Shown here one piece after another: positions 20,018 to 30,857 of a DNA stretch of 64,000 bases; positions within the stretch are counted from its first letter, which is position 1, and each line of letters opens with the position of its first letter. Below the pieces are notes generated by a model, which saw only the letters and a program-made list of their open reading frames with translations, was not told the DNA's origin and did no database searches. This DNA comes from Rhododendron vialii (Eukaryota > Streptophyta > Magnoliopsida > Ericales > Ericaceae). The stretch is taken from NCBI RefSeq assembly GCF_030253575.1, contig NC_080566.1, positions 11,231,501-11,295,500 of the forward strand, in the 5' to 3' direction. A program made the translations under genes and the position numbers.

Positions 20018-20294
20018 TTTTCGTTTTTGTACGAAATCCCTTCCCCGCCCCCCGTTCCCTTCTTTCATCCGGTCGCCGCAACTTCGGCTCATTCCGTCCG
20101 GATCTTCCCGGAGAGATTTCGCAGCGATTTTTCGAGCTGCGAGCCAAAATAGCCCCGTCAGCGGGCACGTTCGGCCGTAGCCATCCCTCCAACTGGACTC
20201 GGGGTCCGGCCGGCGAGACGTGGCCAAGATAGAGCGAGGAGTGCCCGACGGGGCAGAAAAATGGAACAAAAGAATTGAAAGCGGAGTGCCTATC

Positions 20295-20414
20295 GGGTGC
20301 GATCATACCAGCACTAAGTCACCAGATCCCATCAGAACTTCGCAGTTAAGCGTGCTTGGGCGAGAGTAGTACTAGGATGGGTGACCCCCTGGGAAGTCCT
20401 CGTGTTGCACCCCT
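20295..20414 (+). rRNA. 5S rRNA: 5S rRNA, unit 51
   Basis: T24G, G25T, G30A, C46T: the most changed gene in the window; the BamHI site is lost. Promoter boxes intact. Confidence 0.9.
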
Positions 20415-20691
20415 TTTTCGTTTTTGTACGAAATCCCTTCCCCGCCCCCCGTTCCCTTCTTTCATCCGGTCGCCGCAACTTCGGCTCATTCCGTCCGGAT
20501 CTTCCCGGAGAGATTTCGCAGCGATTTTTCCAGCTGCGAGCCGAAATAGCCCCGTCAGCGGGCACGTTCGGCCGTAGCCATCCCTCCAACGGGACACGGG
20601 GTCCGGCCGGCGAGACGTGGCCAAGATAGAGCGAGCAGTGCCCGACGGGGCAGAAAAATGGAACAAAAGAATTGAAAGCGGAGTGCCTATC

Positions 20692-20811
20692 GGGTGCGAT
20701 CATACCAGCACTAATGCACCGGATCCCATCAGAACTCCGCAGTTAAGCGTGCTTGGGCGAGAGTAGTACTAGGATGGGTGACCCCATGGGAAGTCCTCGT
20801 GTTGCACCCCT
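20692..20811 (+). rRNA. 5S rRNA: 5S rRNA, unit 52
   Basis: C95A in the box C region. 397-bp unit. Confidence 0.93.
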
Positions 20812-21088
20812 TTTTCGTTTTTGTACGAAATCCCTTCCCCGCCCCCCGTTCCCTTCTTTCATCCGGTCGCCGCAACTTCGGCTCATTCCGTCCGGATCTT
20901 CCCGGAGAGATTTCGCAGCGATTTTTCGAGCTGCGAGCCAAAATAGCCCCGTCAGCGGGCACGTTCGGCCGTAGCCATCCCTCCAACGGGACTCGGGGTC
21001 CGGCCGGCGAGACGTGGCCAAGATAGAGCGAGGAGTGCCCGACGGGGCAGAAAAATGGAACAAAAGAATTGAAAGCGGAGTGCCTATC

Positions 21089-21208
21089 GGGTGCTATCAT
21101 ACCAGCACTAATGCACCAGATCCCATCAGAACTCCGCAGTTAAGCGTGCTTGGGCGAGAGTAGTACTAGGATGGGTGACCCCCTGGGAAGTCCTCGTGTT
21201 GCACCCCT
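21089..21208 (+). rRNA. 5S rRNA: 5S rRNA, unit 53
   Basis: G7T (helix I) and G30A (BamHI site lost). 407-bp unit. Confidence 0.92.
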
Positions 21209-21495
21209 TTTTCGTTTTTGTACGAAATCCCTTCCCCGCCCCCCGTTCCCTTCTTTCATCCGGTCGCCGCAACTTCGGCTCATTCCGTCCGGATCTTCCC
21301 GGAGAGTTTTCGCAGCGATTTTTCCAGCTGCGAGCAAAAATAGCCCCGTCAGCGGGCACGTTCGGCCGCAGCCATCCCTCCAACGGGATACGGGGTCCGG
21401 CCGGCGAGACGTGGCCAAGAAAGCCAGAGATAGAGCAAGCAGTGCCCGACGGGGCAGAAAAATGGAACAAAAGAATTGAAAGCGGAGTGCCTATC

Positions 21496-21615
21496 GGGTG
21501 CGATCATACCAGCACTAATGCACCGGATCCCATCAGAACTCCGCAGTTAAGCGTGCTTGGGCGAGAGTAGTACTAGGATGGGTGACCCCCTGGGAAGTCC
21601 TCGTGTTGCACCCCT
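21496..21615 (+). rRNA. 5S rRNA: 5S rRNA, unit 54
   Basis: Consensus gene, 411-bp unit; spacer combines TGCAGCG with CCAGCTGCGAG. Confidence 0.97.
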
Positions 21616-21906
21616 TTTTCGTTTTTGTACGAAATCCCTTCCCCGCCCCCCGTTCCCTTCTTTCATCCGGTCGCCGCAACTTCGGCTCATTCCGTCCGGA
21701 TCTTCCCGGAGAGTTTTCGCTGCAGCGATTTTTCCAGCTGCGAGCCAAAATAGCCCCCTTCAGCGGGCACTCTCGGCCGTAGCCATCCCTCCAACGGGAT
21801 ACGGGGTCCGGCCGGCGAGACGTGGCCAAGAAAGCCAGAGATAGAGTGAGCAGTGCCCGACGGGGCAGAAAAATGGACCAAAAGAATTGAAAGCGGAGTG
21901 CCTATC

Positions 21907-22026
21907 GGGTGCGATCATACCAGCACTAATGCACCGGATCCCATCAGAACTCCGCAGTTAAGCGTGCTTGGGCGAGAGTAGTACTAGGATGGGTGACCCC
22001 CTGGGAAGTCCTCGTGTTGCACCCCT
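21907..22026 (+). rRNA. 5S rRNA: 5S rRNA, unit 55
   Basis: Consensus gene, 407-bp unit; private GGGGCCGGAAAA at the spacer end. Confidence 0.97.
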
Positions 22027-22313
22027 TTTTCGTTTTTGTACGAAATCCCTTCCCCGCCCCCCGTTCCCTTCTTTCATCCGGTCGCCGCAACTTCGGCTCA
22101 TGCCGTCCGGATCTTCCCGGAGAGTTTTCGCAGCGATTTTTCCAGCTTCGAGCCAAAATAGCCCCGTCAGCGGGCACGTTCGGCCGCAGCCATCCCTCCA
22201 ACGGGATACGGGGTCCGGCCGGCGAGACGTGGCCAAGAAAGCCAGAGATAGAGCGAGCGGTGCCCGACGGGGCCGGAAAATGGACCAAAAGAATTGAAAG
22301 CGGAGTGCCTATC

Positions 22314-22433
22314 GGGTGCGATCATACCAGCACTAATGCACCGGATCCCATCAGAACTCCGCAGTTAAGCGTGCTTGGGCGAGAGTAGTACTAGGATGGG
22401 TGACCCCCTGGGAAGTCCTCGTGTTGCACCCCT
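22314..22433 (+). rRNA. 5S rRNA: 5S rRNA, unit 56
   Basis: Consensus gene, 411-bp unit. Confidence 0.97.
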
Positions 22434-22724
22434 TTTTCGTTTTTGTACGAAATCCCTTCCCCGCCCCCCGTTCCCTTCTTTCATCCGGTCGCCGCAACTT
22501 CGGCTCATTCCGTCCGGATCTTCCCGGAGAGTTTTCGCTGCAGCGATTTTTCGAGCTGCGAGCCAAAATAGCCCCCTTCAGCGGGCACTCTCGGCCGTAG
22601 CCATCCCTCCAACGGGATACGGGGTCCGGCCGGCGAGACGTGGCCAAGAAAGCCAGAGATAGAGGGAGCGGTGCCCGACGGGGCCGAAAAATGGACCAAA
22701 AGAATTGAAAGCGGAGTGCCTATC

Positions 22725-22844
22725 GGGTGCGATCATACCAGCACTAATGCACCGGATCCCATCAGAACTCCGCAGTTAAGCGTGCTTGGGCGAGAGTAGT
22801 ACTAGGATGGGTGACCCCCTGGGAAGTCCTCGTGTTGCACCCCT
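22725..22844 (+). rRNA. 5S rRNA: 5S rRNA, unit 57
   Basis: Consensus gene, 397-bp unit, like unit 46. Confidence 0.97.
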
Positions 22845-23121
22845 TTTTCGTTTTTGTACGAAATCCCTTCCCCGCCCCCCGTTCCCTTCTTTCATCCGGT
22901 CGCCGCAACTTCGGCTCATTCCGTCCGGATCTTCCCGGAGAGATTTCGCAGCGATTTTTCGAGCTGCGAGCCAAAATAGCCCCGTCAGCGGGCACGTTCG
23001 GCCGTAGCCATCCCTCCAACGGGACACGGGGTCCGCCCGGCGAGACGTGTCCAAGATAGAGCGAGCGGTGCCCGACGGGGCAGAAAAATGGAACAAAAGA
23101 ATTGAAAGCGGAGTGCCTATC

Positions 23122-23241
23122 GGGTGCGATCATACCAGCACTAATGCACCGGATCCCATCAGAACTCCGCTGTTAAGCGTGCTTGGGCGAGAGTAGTACT
23201 AGGATGGGTGATCCCCTGGGAAGTCCTCGTGTTGCACCCCT
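23122..23241 (+). rRNA. 5S rRNA: 5S rRNA, unit 58
   Basis: A50T, C91T. Spacer is mosaic: 397-class middle but a GAGTGAGCAG and GGACCAAAAG end. Confidence 0.93.
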
Positions 23242-23518
23242 TTTTCGTTTTTGTACGAAATCCCTTCCCCGCCCCCCGTTCCCTTCTTTCATCCGGTCGC
23301 CGCAACTTCGGCTCATTCCGTCCGGATCTTCCCGGAGAGATTTCGCAGCGATTTTTCGAGCTGCGAGCCAAAATAGCCCCGTCAGCGGGCACGTTTGGCC
23401 GTAGCCATCCCTCCAACGGGACACGGGGTCCGCCCGGCGAGACGTGGCCAAGATAGAGTGAGCAGTGCCCGACGGGGCAGAAAAATGGACCAAAAGAATT
23501 GAAAGCGGAGTGCCTATC

Positions 23519-23638
23519 GGGTGCGATCATACCAGCACTAATGCACCGGATCCCATCAGAACTCCGCAGTTAAGCGTGCTTGGGCGAGAGTAGTACTAGG
23601 ATGGGTGACCCCCTGGGAAGTCCTCGTGTTGCACCCCT
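23519..23638 (+). rRNA. 5S rRNA: 5S rRNA, unit 59
   Basis: Consensus gene, 407-bp unit. Duplicate of unit 44 without C105G. Confidence 0.97.
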
Positions 23639-23925
23639 TTTTCGTTTTTGTACGAAATCCCTTCCCCGCCCCCCGTTCCCTTCTTTCATCCGGTCGCCGC
23701 AACTTCGGCTCATGCCGTCCGGATCTTCCCGGAGAGTTTTCGCAGCGATTTTTCCAGCTTCGAGCCAAAATAGCCCCGTCAGCGGGCACGTTCGGCCGCA
23801 GCCATCCCTCCAACGGGATACGGGGTCCGGCCGGCGAGACGTGGCCAAGAAAGCCAGAGATAGAGCGAGCGGTGCCCGACGGGGCCGAAAAATGGACCAA
23901 AAGAATTGAAAGCGGAGTGCCTATC

Positions 23926-24045
23926 GGGTGCGATCATACCAGCACTAATGCACCGGATCCCATCAGAACTCCGCAGTTAAGCGTGCTTGGGCGAGAGTAG
24001 TACTAGGATGGGTGACCCCCTGGGAAGTCCTCGTGTTGCACCCCT
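23926..24045 (+). rRNA. 5S rRNA: 5S rRNA, unit 60
   Basis: Consensus gene, 411-bp unit. Duplicate of unit 45. Confidence 0.97.
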
Positions 24046-24336
24046 TTTTCGTTTTTGTACGAAATCCCTTCCCCGCCCCCCGTTCCCTTCTTTCATCCGG
24101 TCGCCGCAACTTCGGCTCATTCCGTCCGGATCTTCCCGGAGAGTTTTCGCTGCAGCGATTTTTCGAGCTGCGAGCCAAAATAGCCCCCTTCAGCGGGCAC
24201 TCTCGGCCGTAGCCATCCCTCCAACGGGATACGGGGTCCGGCCGGCGAGACGTGGCCAAGAAAGCCAGAGATAGAGGGAGCGGTGCCCGACGGGGCCGAA
24301 AAATGGACCAAAAGAATTGAAAGCGGAGTGCCTATC

Positions 24337-24456
24337 GGGTGCGATCATACCAGCACTAATGCACCGGATCCCATCAGAACTCCGCAGTTAAGCGTGCTTG
24401 GGCGAGAGTAGTACTAGGATGGGTGACCCCCTGGGAAGTCCTCGTGTTGCACCCCT
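24337..24456 (+). rRNA. 5S rRNA: 5S rRNA, unit 61
   Basis: Consensus gene, 397-bp unit. Duplicate of unit 46; spacer GATTTTGCAG shows a CpG to TpG change. Confidence 0.97.
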
Positions 24457-24733
24457 TTTTCGTTTTTGTACGAAATCCCTTCCCCGCCCCCCGTTCCCTT
24501 CTTTCATCCGGTCGCCGCAACTTCGGCTCATTCCGTCCGGATCTTCCCGGAGAGATTTTGCAGCGATTTTTCGAGCTGCGAGCCAAAATAGCCCCGTCAG
24601 CGGGCACGTTCGGCCGTAGCCATCCCTCCAACGGGACACGGGGTCCGCCCGGCGAGACGTGTCCAAGATAGAGCGAGCGGTGCCCGACGGGGCAGAAAAA
24701 TGGAACAAAAGAATTGAAAGCGGAGTGCCTATC

Positions 24734-24853
24734 GGGTGCGATCATACCAGCACTAATGCACCGGATCCCATCAGAACTCCGCTGTTAAGCGTGCTTGGGC
24801 GAGAGTAGTACTAGGATGGGTGATCCCCTGGGAAGTCCTCGTGTTGCACCCCT
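24734..24853 (+). rRNA. 5S rRNA: 5S rRNA, unit 62
   Basis: A50T, C91T. Duplicate of unit 47. Confidence 0.93.
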
Positions 24854-25130
24854 TTTTCGTTTTTGTACGAAATCCCTTCCCCGCCCCCCGTTCCCTTCTT
24901 TCATCCGGTCGCCGCAACTTCGGCTCATTCCGTCCGGATCTTCCCGGAGAGATTTCGCAGCGATTTTTCGAGCTGCGAGCCAAAATAGCCCCGTCAGCGG
25001 GCACGTTCGGCCGTAGCCATCCCTCCAACGGGACACGGGGTCCGCCCGGCGAGACGTGGCCAAGATAGAGCGAGCGGTGCCCGACGGGGCGGAAAAATGG
25101 AACAAAAGAATTGAAAGCGGAGTGCCTATC

Positions 25131-25250
25131 GGGTGCGATCATACCAGCACTAATGCACCGGATCCCATCAGAACTCCGCTGTTAAGCGTGCTTGGGCGAG
25201 AGTAGTACTAGGATGGGTGATCCCCTGGGAAGTCCTCGTGTTGCACCCCT
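25131..25250 (+). rRNA. 5S rRNA: 5S rRNA, unit 63
   Basis: A50T, C91T. Duplicate of unit 48. Confidence 0.93.
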
Positions 25251-25527
25251 TTTTCGTTTTTGTACGAAATCCCTTCCCCGCCCCCCGTTCCCTTCTTTCA
25301 TCCGGTCGCCGCAACTTCGGCTCATTCCGTCCGGATCTTCCCGGAGAGATTTCGCAGCGATTTTTCGAGCTGCGAGCCAAAATAGCCCCGTCAGCGGGCA
25401 CGTTCGGCCGTAGCCATCCCTCCAACGGGACACGGGGTTCGGCCGGCGAGACGTGGCCAAGATAGAGCGAGCAGTGCCCGACGGGGCAGAAAAATGGAAC
25501 AAAAGAATTGAAAGCGGAGTGCCTATC

Positions 25528-25647
25528 GGGTGCGATCCTACCAGCACTAATGCACCGGATCCCATCAGAACTCCGCAGTTAAGCGTGCTTGGGCGAGAGT
25601 AGTACTAGGATGGGTGACCCCCTGGGAAGTCCTCGTGTTGCACCGCT
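25528..25647 (+). rRNA. 5S rRNA: 5S rRNA, unit 64
   Basis: A11C, C118G. Duplicate of unit 49. Confidence 0.92.
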
Positions 25648-25924
25648 TTTTCGTTTTTGTACGAAATCCCTTCCCCGCCCCCCGTTCCCTTCTTTCATCC
25701 GGTCGCCGCAACTTCGGCTCATTCCGTCCGGATCTTCCCGGAGAGATTTCGCAGCGATTTTTCGAGCTGCGAGCCAAAATAGCCCCGTCAGCGGGCACGT
25801 TCGGCCGTCGCCATCCCTCCAACGGGACACGGGGTCCGGCCGGCGAGACGTGGCCAAGATAGAGCGAGCAGTGCCCGACGGGGCAGAAAAATGGAACAAA
25901 AGAATTGAAAGCGGAGTGCCTATC

Positions 25925-26044
25925 GGGTGCGATCATACCAGCACTAATGCACCGGATCCCATCAGAACTCCGCAGTTAAGCGTGCTTGGGCGAGAGTAGT
26001 ACTAGGATGGGTGACCCCCTGGGAAGTCCTCGTGTTGCACCCCT
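25925..26044 (+). rRNA. 5S rRNA: 5S rRNA, unit 65
   Basis: Consensus gene. Duplicate of unit 50. Confidence 0.97.
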
Positions 26045-26321
26045 TTTTCGTTTTTGTACGAAATCCCTTCCCCGCCCCCCGTTCCCTTCTTTCATCCGGT
26101 CGCCGCAACTTCGGCTCATTCCGTCCGGATCTTCCCGGAGAGATTTCGCAGCGATTTTTCGAGCTGCGAGCCAAAATAGCCCCGTCAGCGGGCACGTTCG
26201 GCCGTAGCCATCCCTCCAACTGGACTCGGGGTCCGGCCGGCGAGACGTGGCCAAGATAGAGCGAGGAGTGCCCGACGGGGCAGAAAAATGGAACAAAAGA
26301 ATTGAAAGCGGAGTGCCTATC

Positions 26322-26441
26322 GGGTGCGATCATACCAGCACTAAGTCACCAGATCCCATCAGAACTTCGCAGTTAAGCGTGCTTGGGCGAGAGTAGTACT
26401 AGGATGGGTGACCCCCTGGGAAGTCCTCGTGTTGCACCCCT
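26322..26441 (+). rRNA. 5S rRNA: 5S rRNA, unit 66
   Basis: T24G, G25T, G30A, C46T. Duplicate of unit 51. Confidence 0.9.
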
Positions 26442-26718
26442 TTTTCGTTTTTGTACGAAATCCCTTCCCCGCCCCCCGTTCCCTTCTTTCATCCGGTCGC
26501 CGCAACTTCGGCTCATTCCGTCCGGATCTTCCCGGAGAGATTTCGCAGCGATTTTTCCAGCTGCGAGCCGAAATAGCCCCGTCAGCGGGCACGTTCGGCC
26601 GTAGCCATCCCTCCAACGGGACACGGGGTCCGGCCGGCGAGACGTGGCCAAGATAGAGCGAGCAGTGCCCGACGGGGCAGAAAAATGGAACAAAAGAATT
26701 GAAAGCGGAGTGCCTATC

Positions 26719-26838
26719 GGGTGCGATCATACCAGCACTAATGCACCGGATCCCATCAGAACTCCGCAGTTAAGCGTGCTTGGGCGAGAGTAGTACTAGG
26801 ATGGGTGACCCCATGGGAAGTCCTCGTGTTGCACCCCT
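26719..26838 (+). rRNA. 5S rRNA: 5S rRNA, unit 67
   Basis: C95A. Duplicate of unit 52. Confidence 0.93.
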
Positions 26839-27115
26839 TTTTCGTTTTTGTACGAAATCCCTTCCCCGCCCCCCGTTCCCTTCTTTCATCCGGTCGCCGC
26901 AACTTCGGCTCATTCCGTCCGGATCTTCCCGGAGAGATTTCGCAGCGATTTTTCGAGCTGCGAGCCAAAATAGCCCCGTCAGCGGGCACGTTCGGCCGTA
27001 GCCATCCCTCCAACGGGACTCGGGGTCCGGCCGGCGAGACGTGGCCAAGATAGAGCGAGGAGTGCCCGACGGGGCAGAAAAATGGAACAAAAGAATTGAA
27101 AGCGGAGTGCCTATC

Positions 27116-27235
27116 GGGTGCTATCATACCAGCACTAATGCACCAGATCCCATCAGAACTCCGCAGTTAAGCGTGCTTGGGCGAGAGTAGTACTAGGATG
27201 GGTGACCCCCTGGGAAGTCCTCGTGTTGCACCCCT
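27116..27235 (+). rRNA. 5S rRNA: 5S rRNA, unit 68
   Basis: G7T, G30A. Duplicate of unit 53. Confidence 0.92.
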
Positions 27236-27522
27236 TTTTCGTTTTTGTACGAAATCCCTTCCCCGCCCCCCGTTCCCTTCTTTCATCCGGTCGCCGCAAC
27301 TTCGGCTCATTCCGTCCGGATCTTCCCGGAGAGTTTTCGCAGCGATTTTTCCAGCTGCGAGCAAAAATAGCCCCGTCAGCGGGCACGTTCGGCCGCAGCC
27401 ATCCCTCCAACGGGATACGGGGTCCGGCCGGCGAGACGTGGCCAAGAAAGCCAGAGATAGAGCAAGCAGTGCCCGACGGGGCAGAAAAATGGAACAAAAG
27501 AATTGAAAGCGGAGTGCCTATC

Positions 27523-27642
27523 GGGTGCGATCATACCAGCACTAATGCACCGGATCCCATCAGAACTCCGCAGTTAAGCGTGCTTGGGCGAGAGTAGTAC
27601 TAGGATGGGTGACCCCCTGGGAAGTCCTCGTGTTGCACCCCT
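27523..27642 (+). rRNA. 5S rRNA: 5S rRNA, unit 69
   Basis: Consensus gene, 411-bp unit. Duplicate of unit 54. Confidence 0.97.
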
Positions 27643-27933
27643 TTTTCGTTTTTGTACGAAATCCCTTCCCCGCCCCCCGTTCCCTTCTTTCATCCGGTCG
27701 CCGCAACTTCGGCTCATTCCGTCCGGATCTTCCCGGAGAGTTTTCGCTGCAGCGATTTTTCCAGCTGCGAGCCAAAATAGCCCCCTTCAGCGGGCACTCT
27801 CGGCCGTAGCCATCCCTCCAACGGGATACGGGGTCCGGCCGGCGAGACGTGGCCAAGAAAGCCAGAGATAGAGTGAGCAGTGCCCGACGGGGCAGAAAAA
27901 TGGACCAAAAGAATTGAAAGCGGAGTGCCTATC

Positions 27934-28053
27934 GGGTGCGATCATACCAGCACTAATGCACCGGATCCCATCAGAACTCCGCAGTTAAGCGTGCTTGGGC
28001 GAGAGTAGTACTAGGATGGGTGACCCCCTGGGAAGTCCTCGTGTTGCACCCCT
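27934..28053 (+). rRNA. 5S rRNA: 5S rRNA, unit 70
   Basis: Consensus gene, 407-bp unit. Duplicate of unit 55 without its private GGAAAA change. Confidence 0.97.
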
Positions 28054-28340
28054 TTTTCGTTTTTGTACGAAATCCCTTCCCCGCCCCCCGTTCCCTTCTT
28101 TCATCCGGTCGCCGCAACTTCGGCTCATGCCGTCCGGATCTTCCCGGAGAGTTTTCGCAGCGATTTTTCCAGCTTCGAGCCAAAATAGCCCCGTCAGCGG
28201 GCACGTTCGGCCGCAGCCATCCCTCCAACGGGATACGGGGTCCGGCCGGCGAGACGTGGCCAAGAAAGCCAGAGATAGAGCGAGCGGTGCCCGACGGGGC
28301 CGAAAAATGGACCAAAAGAATTGAAAGCGGAGTGCCTATC

Positions 28341-28460
28341 GGGTGCGATCATACCAGCACTAATGCACCGGATCCCATCAGAACTCCGCAGTTAAGCGTG
28401 CTTGGGCGAGAGTAGTACTAGGATGGGTGACCCCCTGGGAAGTCCTCGTGTTGCACCCCT
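28341..28460 (+). rRNA. 5S rRNA: 5S rRNA, unit 71
   Basis: Consensus gene, 411-bp unit. Duplicate of unit 56. Confidence 0.97.
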
Positions 28461-28751
28461 TTTTCGTTTTTGTACGAAATCCCTTCCCCGCCCCCCGTTC
28501 CCTTCTTTCATCCGGTCGCCGCAACTTCGGCTCATTCCGTCCGGATCTTCCCGGAGAGTTTTCGCTGCAGCGATTTTTCGAGCTGCGAGCCAAAATAGCC
28601 CCCTTCAGCGGGCACTCTCGGCCGTAGCCATCCCTCCAACGGGATACGGGGTCCGGCCGGCGAGACGTGGCCAAGAAAGCCAGAGATAGAGGGAGCGGTG
28701 CCCGACGGGGCCGAAAAATGGACCAAAAGAATTGAAAGCGGAGTGCCTATC

Positions 28752-28871
28752 GGGTGCGATCATACCAGCACTAATGCACCGGATCCCATCAGAACTCCGC
28801 AGTTAAGCGTGCTTGGGCGAGAGTAGTACTAGGATGGGTGACCCCCTGGGAAGTCCTCGTGTTGCACCCCT
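28752..28871 (+). rRNA. 5S rRNA: 5S rRNA, unit 72
   Basis: Consensus gene, 397-bp unit. Duplicate of unit 57 with GGGCATGTTCGG in the spacer. Confidence 0.97.
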
Positions 28872-29148
28872 TTTTCGTTTTTGTACGAAATCCCTTCCCC
28901 GCCCCCCGTTCCCTTCTTTCATCCGGTCGCCGCAACTTCGGCTCATTCCGTCCGGATCTTCCCGGAGAGATTTCGCAGCGATTTTTCGAGCTGCGAGCCA
29001 AAATAGCCCCGTCAGCGGGCATGTTCGGCCGTAGCCATCCCTCCAACGGGACACGGGGTCCGCCCGGCGAGACGTGGCCAAGATAGAGCGAGCGGTGCCC
29101 GACGGGGCAGAAAAATGGAACAAAAGAATTGAAAGCGGAGTGCCTATC

Positions 29149-29268
29149 GGGTGCGATCATACCAGCACTAATGCACCGGATCCCATCAGAACTCCGCTGT
29201 TAAGCGTGCTTTGGCGAGAGTAGTACTAGGATGGGTGATCCCCTGGGAAGTCCTCGTGTTGCACCCCT
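29149..29268 (+). rRNA. 5S rRNA: 5S rRNA, unit 73
   Basis: A50T, G64T (unique, end of box A), C91T. Three promoter-region changes make this a weak candidate for expression. Confidence 0.9.
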
Positions 29269-29545
29269 TTTTCGTTTTTGTACGAAATCCCTTCCCCGCC
29301 CCCCGTTCCCTTCTTTCATCCGGTCGCCGCAACTTCGGCTCATTCCGTCCGGATCTTCCCGGAGAGATTTCGCAGCGATTTTTCGAGCTGCGAGCCAAAA
29401 TAGCCCCGTCAGCGGGCACGTTCGGCCGTAGCCATCCCTCCAACGGGACACGGGGTCCGCCCGGCGAGACGTGGCCAAGATAGAGCGAGCGGTGCCCGAC
29501 GGGGCAGAAAAATGGAACAAAAGAATTGAAAGCGGAGTGCCTATC

Positions 29546-29665
29546 GGGTGCGATCATACCAGCACTAATGCACCGGATCCCATCAGAACTCCGCTGTTAA
29601 GCGTGCTTGGGCGAGAGTAGTACTAGGATGGGTGATCCCCTGGGAAGTCCTCGTGTTGCACCCCT
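29546..29665 (+). rRNA. 5S rRNA: 5S rRNA, unit 74
   Basis: A50T, C91T. Third copy of the unit 48/63 type. Confidence 0.93.
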
Positions 29666-29942
29666 TTTTCGTTTTTGTACGAAATCCCTTCCCCGCCCCC
29701 CGTTCCCTTCTTTCATCCGGTCGCCGCAACTTCGGCTCATTCCGTCCGGATCTTCCCGGAGAGATTTCGCAGCGATTTTTCGAGCTGCGAGCCAAAATAG
29801 CCCCGTCAGCGGGCACGTTCGGCCGTAGCCATCCCTCCAACGGGACACGGGGTCCGGCCGGCGAGACGTGGCCAAGATAGAGCGAGCAGTGCCCGACGGG
29901 GCAGAAAAATGGAACAAAAGAATTGAAAGCGGAGTGCCTATC

Positions 29943-30062
29943 GGGTGCGATCCTACCAGCACTAATGCACCGGATCCCATCAGAACTCCGCAGTTAAGCG
30001 TGCTTGGGCGAGAGTAGTACTAGGATGGGTGACCCCCTGGGAAGTCCTCGTGTTGCACCGCT
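29943..30062 (+). rRNA. 5S rRNA: 5S rRNA, unit 75
   Basis: A11C, C118G. Third copy of the unit 49/64 type. Confidence 0.92.
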
Positions 30063-30339
30063 TTTTCGTTTTTGTACGAAATCCCTTCCCCGCCCCCCGT
30101 TCCCTTCTTTCATCCGGTCGCCGCAACTTCGGCTCATTCCGTCCGGATCTTCCCGGAGAGATTTCGCAGCGATTTTTCGAGCTGCGAGCCAAAATAGCCC
30201 CGTCAGCGGGCACGTTCGGCCGTAGCCATCCCTCCAACGGGACACGGGGTCCGGCCGGCGAGACGTGGCCAAGATAGAGCGAGCAGTGCCCGACGGGGCA
30301 GAAAAATGGAACAAAAGAATTGAAAGCGGAGTGCCTATC

Positions 30340-30459
30340 GGGTGCGATCATACCAGCACTAATGCACCGGATCCCATCAGAACTCCGCAGTTAAGCGTGC
30401 TTGGGCGAGAGTAGTACTAGGATGGGTGACCCCCTGGGAAGTCCTTGTGTTGCACCCCT
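30340..30459 (+). rRNA. 5S rRNA: 5S rRNA, unit 76
   Basis: C107T (unique). An extra T in CCCTTTCTTTC makes this the only 398-bp unit. Confidence 0.93.
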
Positions 30460-30737
30460 TTTTCGTTTTTGTACGAAATCCCTTCCCCGCCCCCCGTTCC
30501 CTTTCTTTCATCCGGTCGCCGCAACTTCGGCTCATTCCGTCCGGATCTTCCCGGAGAGATTTCGCAGCGATTTTTCGAGCTGCGAGCCAAAATAGCCCCG
30601 TCAGCGGGCACGTTCGGCCGTAGCCATCCCTCCAACTGGACTCGGGGTCCGGCCGGCGAGACGTGGCCAAGATAGAGCGAGGAGTGCCCGACGGGGCAGA
30701 AAAATGGAACAAAAGAATTGAAAGCGGAGTGCCTATC

Positions 30738-30857
30738 GGGTGCGATCATACCAGCACTAAGTCACCAGATCCCATCAGAACTTCGCAGTTAAGCGTGCTT
30801 GGGCGAGAGTAGTACTAGGATGGGTGACCCCCTGGGAAGTCCTCGTGTTGCACCCCT
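30738..30857 (+). rRNA. 5S rRNA: 5S rRNA, unit 77, hybrid at B/C junction
   Basis: T24G, G25T, G30A, C46T as in units 51 and 66, but the spacer is domain C type (GCCGTCCGTATC from 30933). The crossover lies between 30783 and 30933. Confidence 0.9.

Larger units (their letters stand above)
17492..29545 (+). repeat. 15-unit (6,027 bp) tandem duplication, units 44-58 and 59-73
   Basis: 17492-23518 and 23519-29545 have the same 15-unit order of lengths (407, 411, seven of 397, 407, 411, 407, 411, two of 397) and the same order of gene variants. The two copies are directly adjacent and equal in length. Differences seen are few: C105G only in unit 44, a C-to-T in the spacer of unit 61, CGTGTCC in unit 57 against CGTGGCC in unit 72, and several in units 58 and 73. 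Copies are therefore close but not identical. Confidence 0.92.
28752..30857 (+). repeat. Third, partial copy of the 397-bp series, units 72-77
   Basis: Units 72-77 repeat the order of units 46-51 and 61-66: consensus, A50T+C91T twice, A11C+C118G, near-consensus, then the gene with T24G, G25T, G30A and C46T. The copy stops inside unit 77, whose spacer is domain C type. Unit 74 onward continues from the end of the 15-unit block. Confidence 0.87.
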
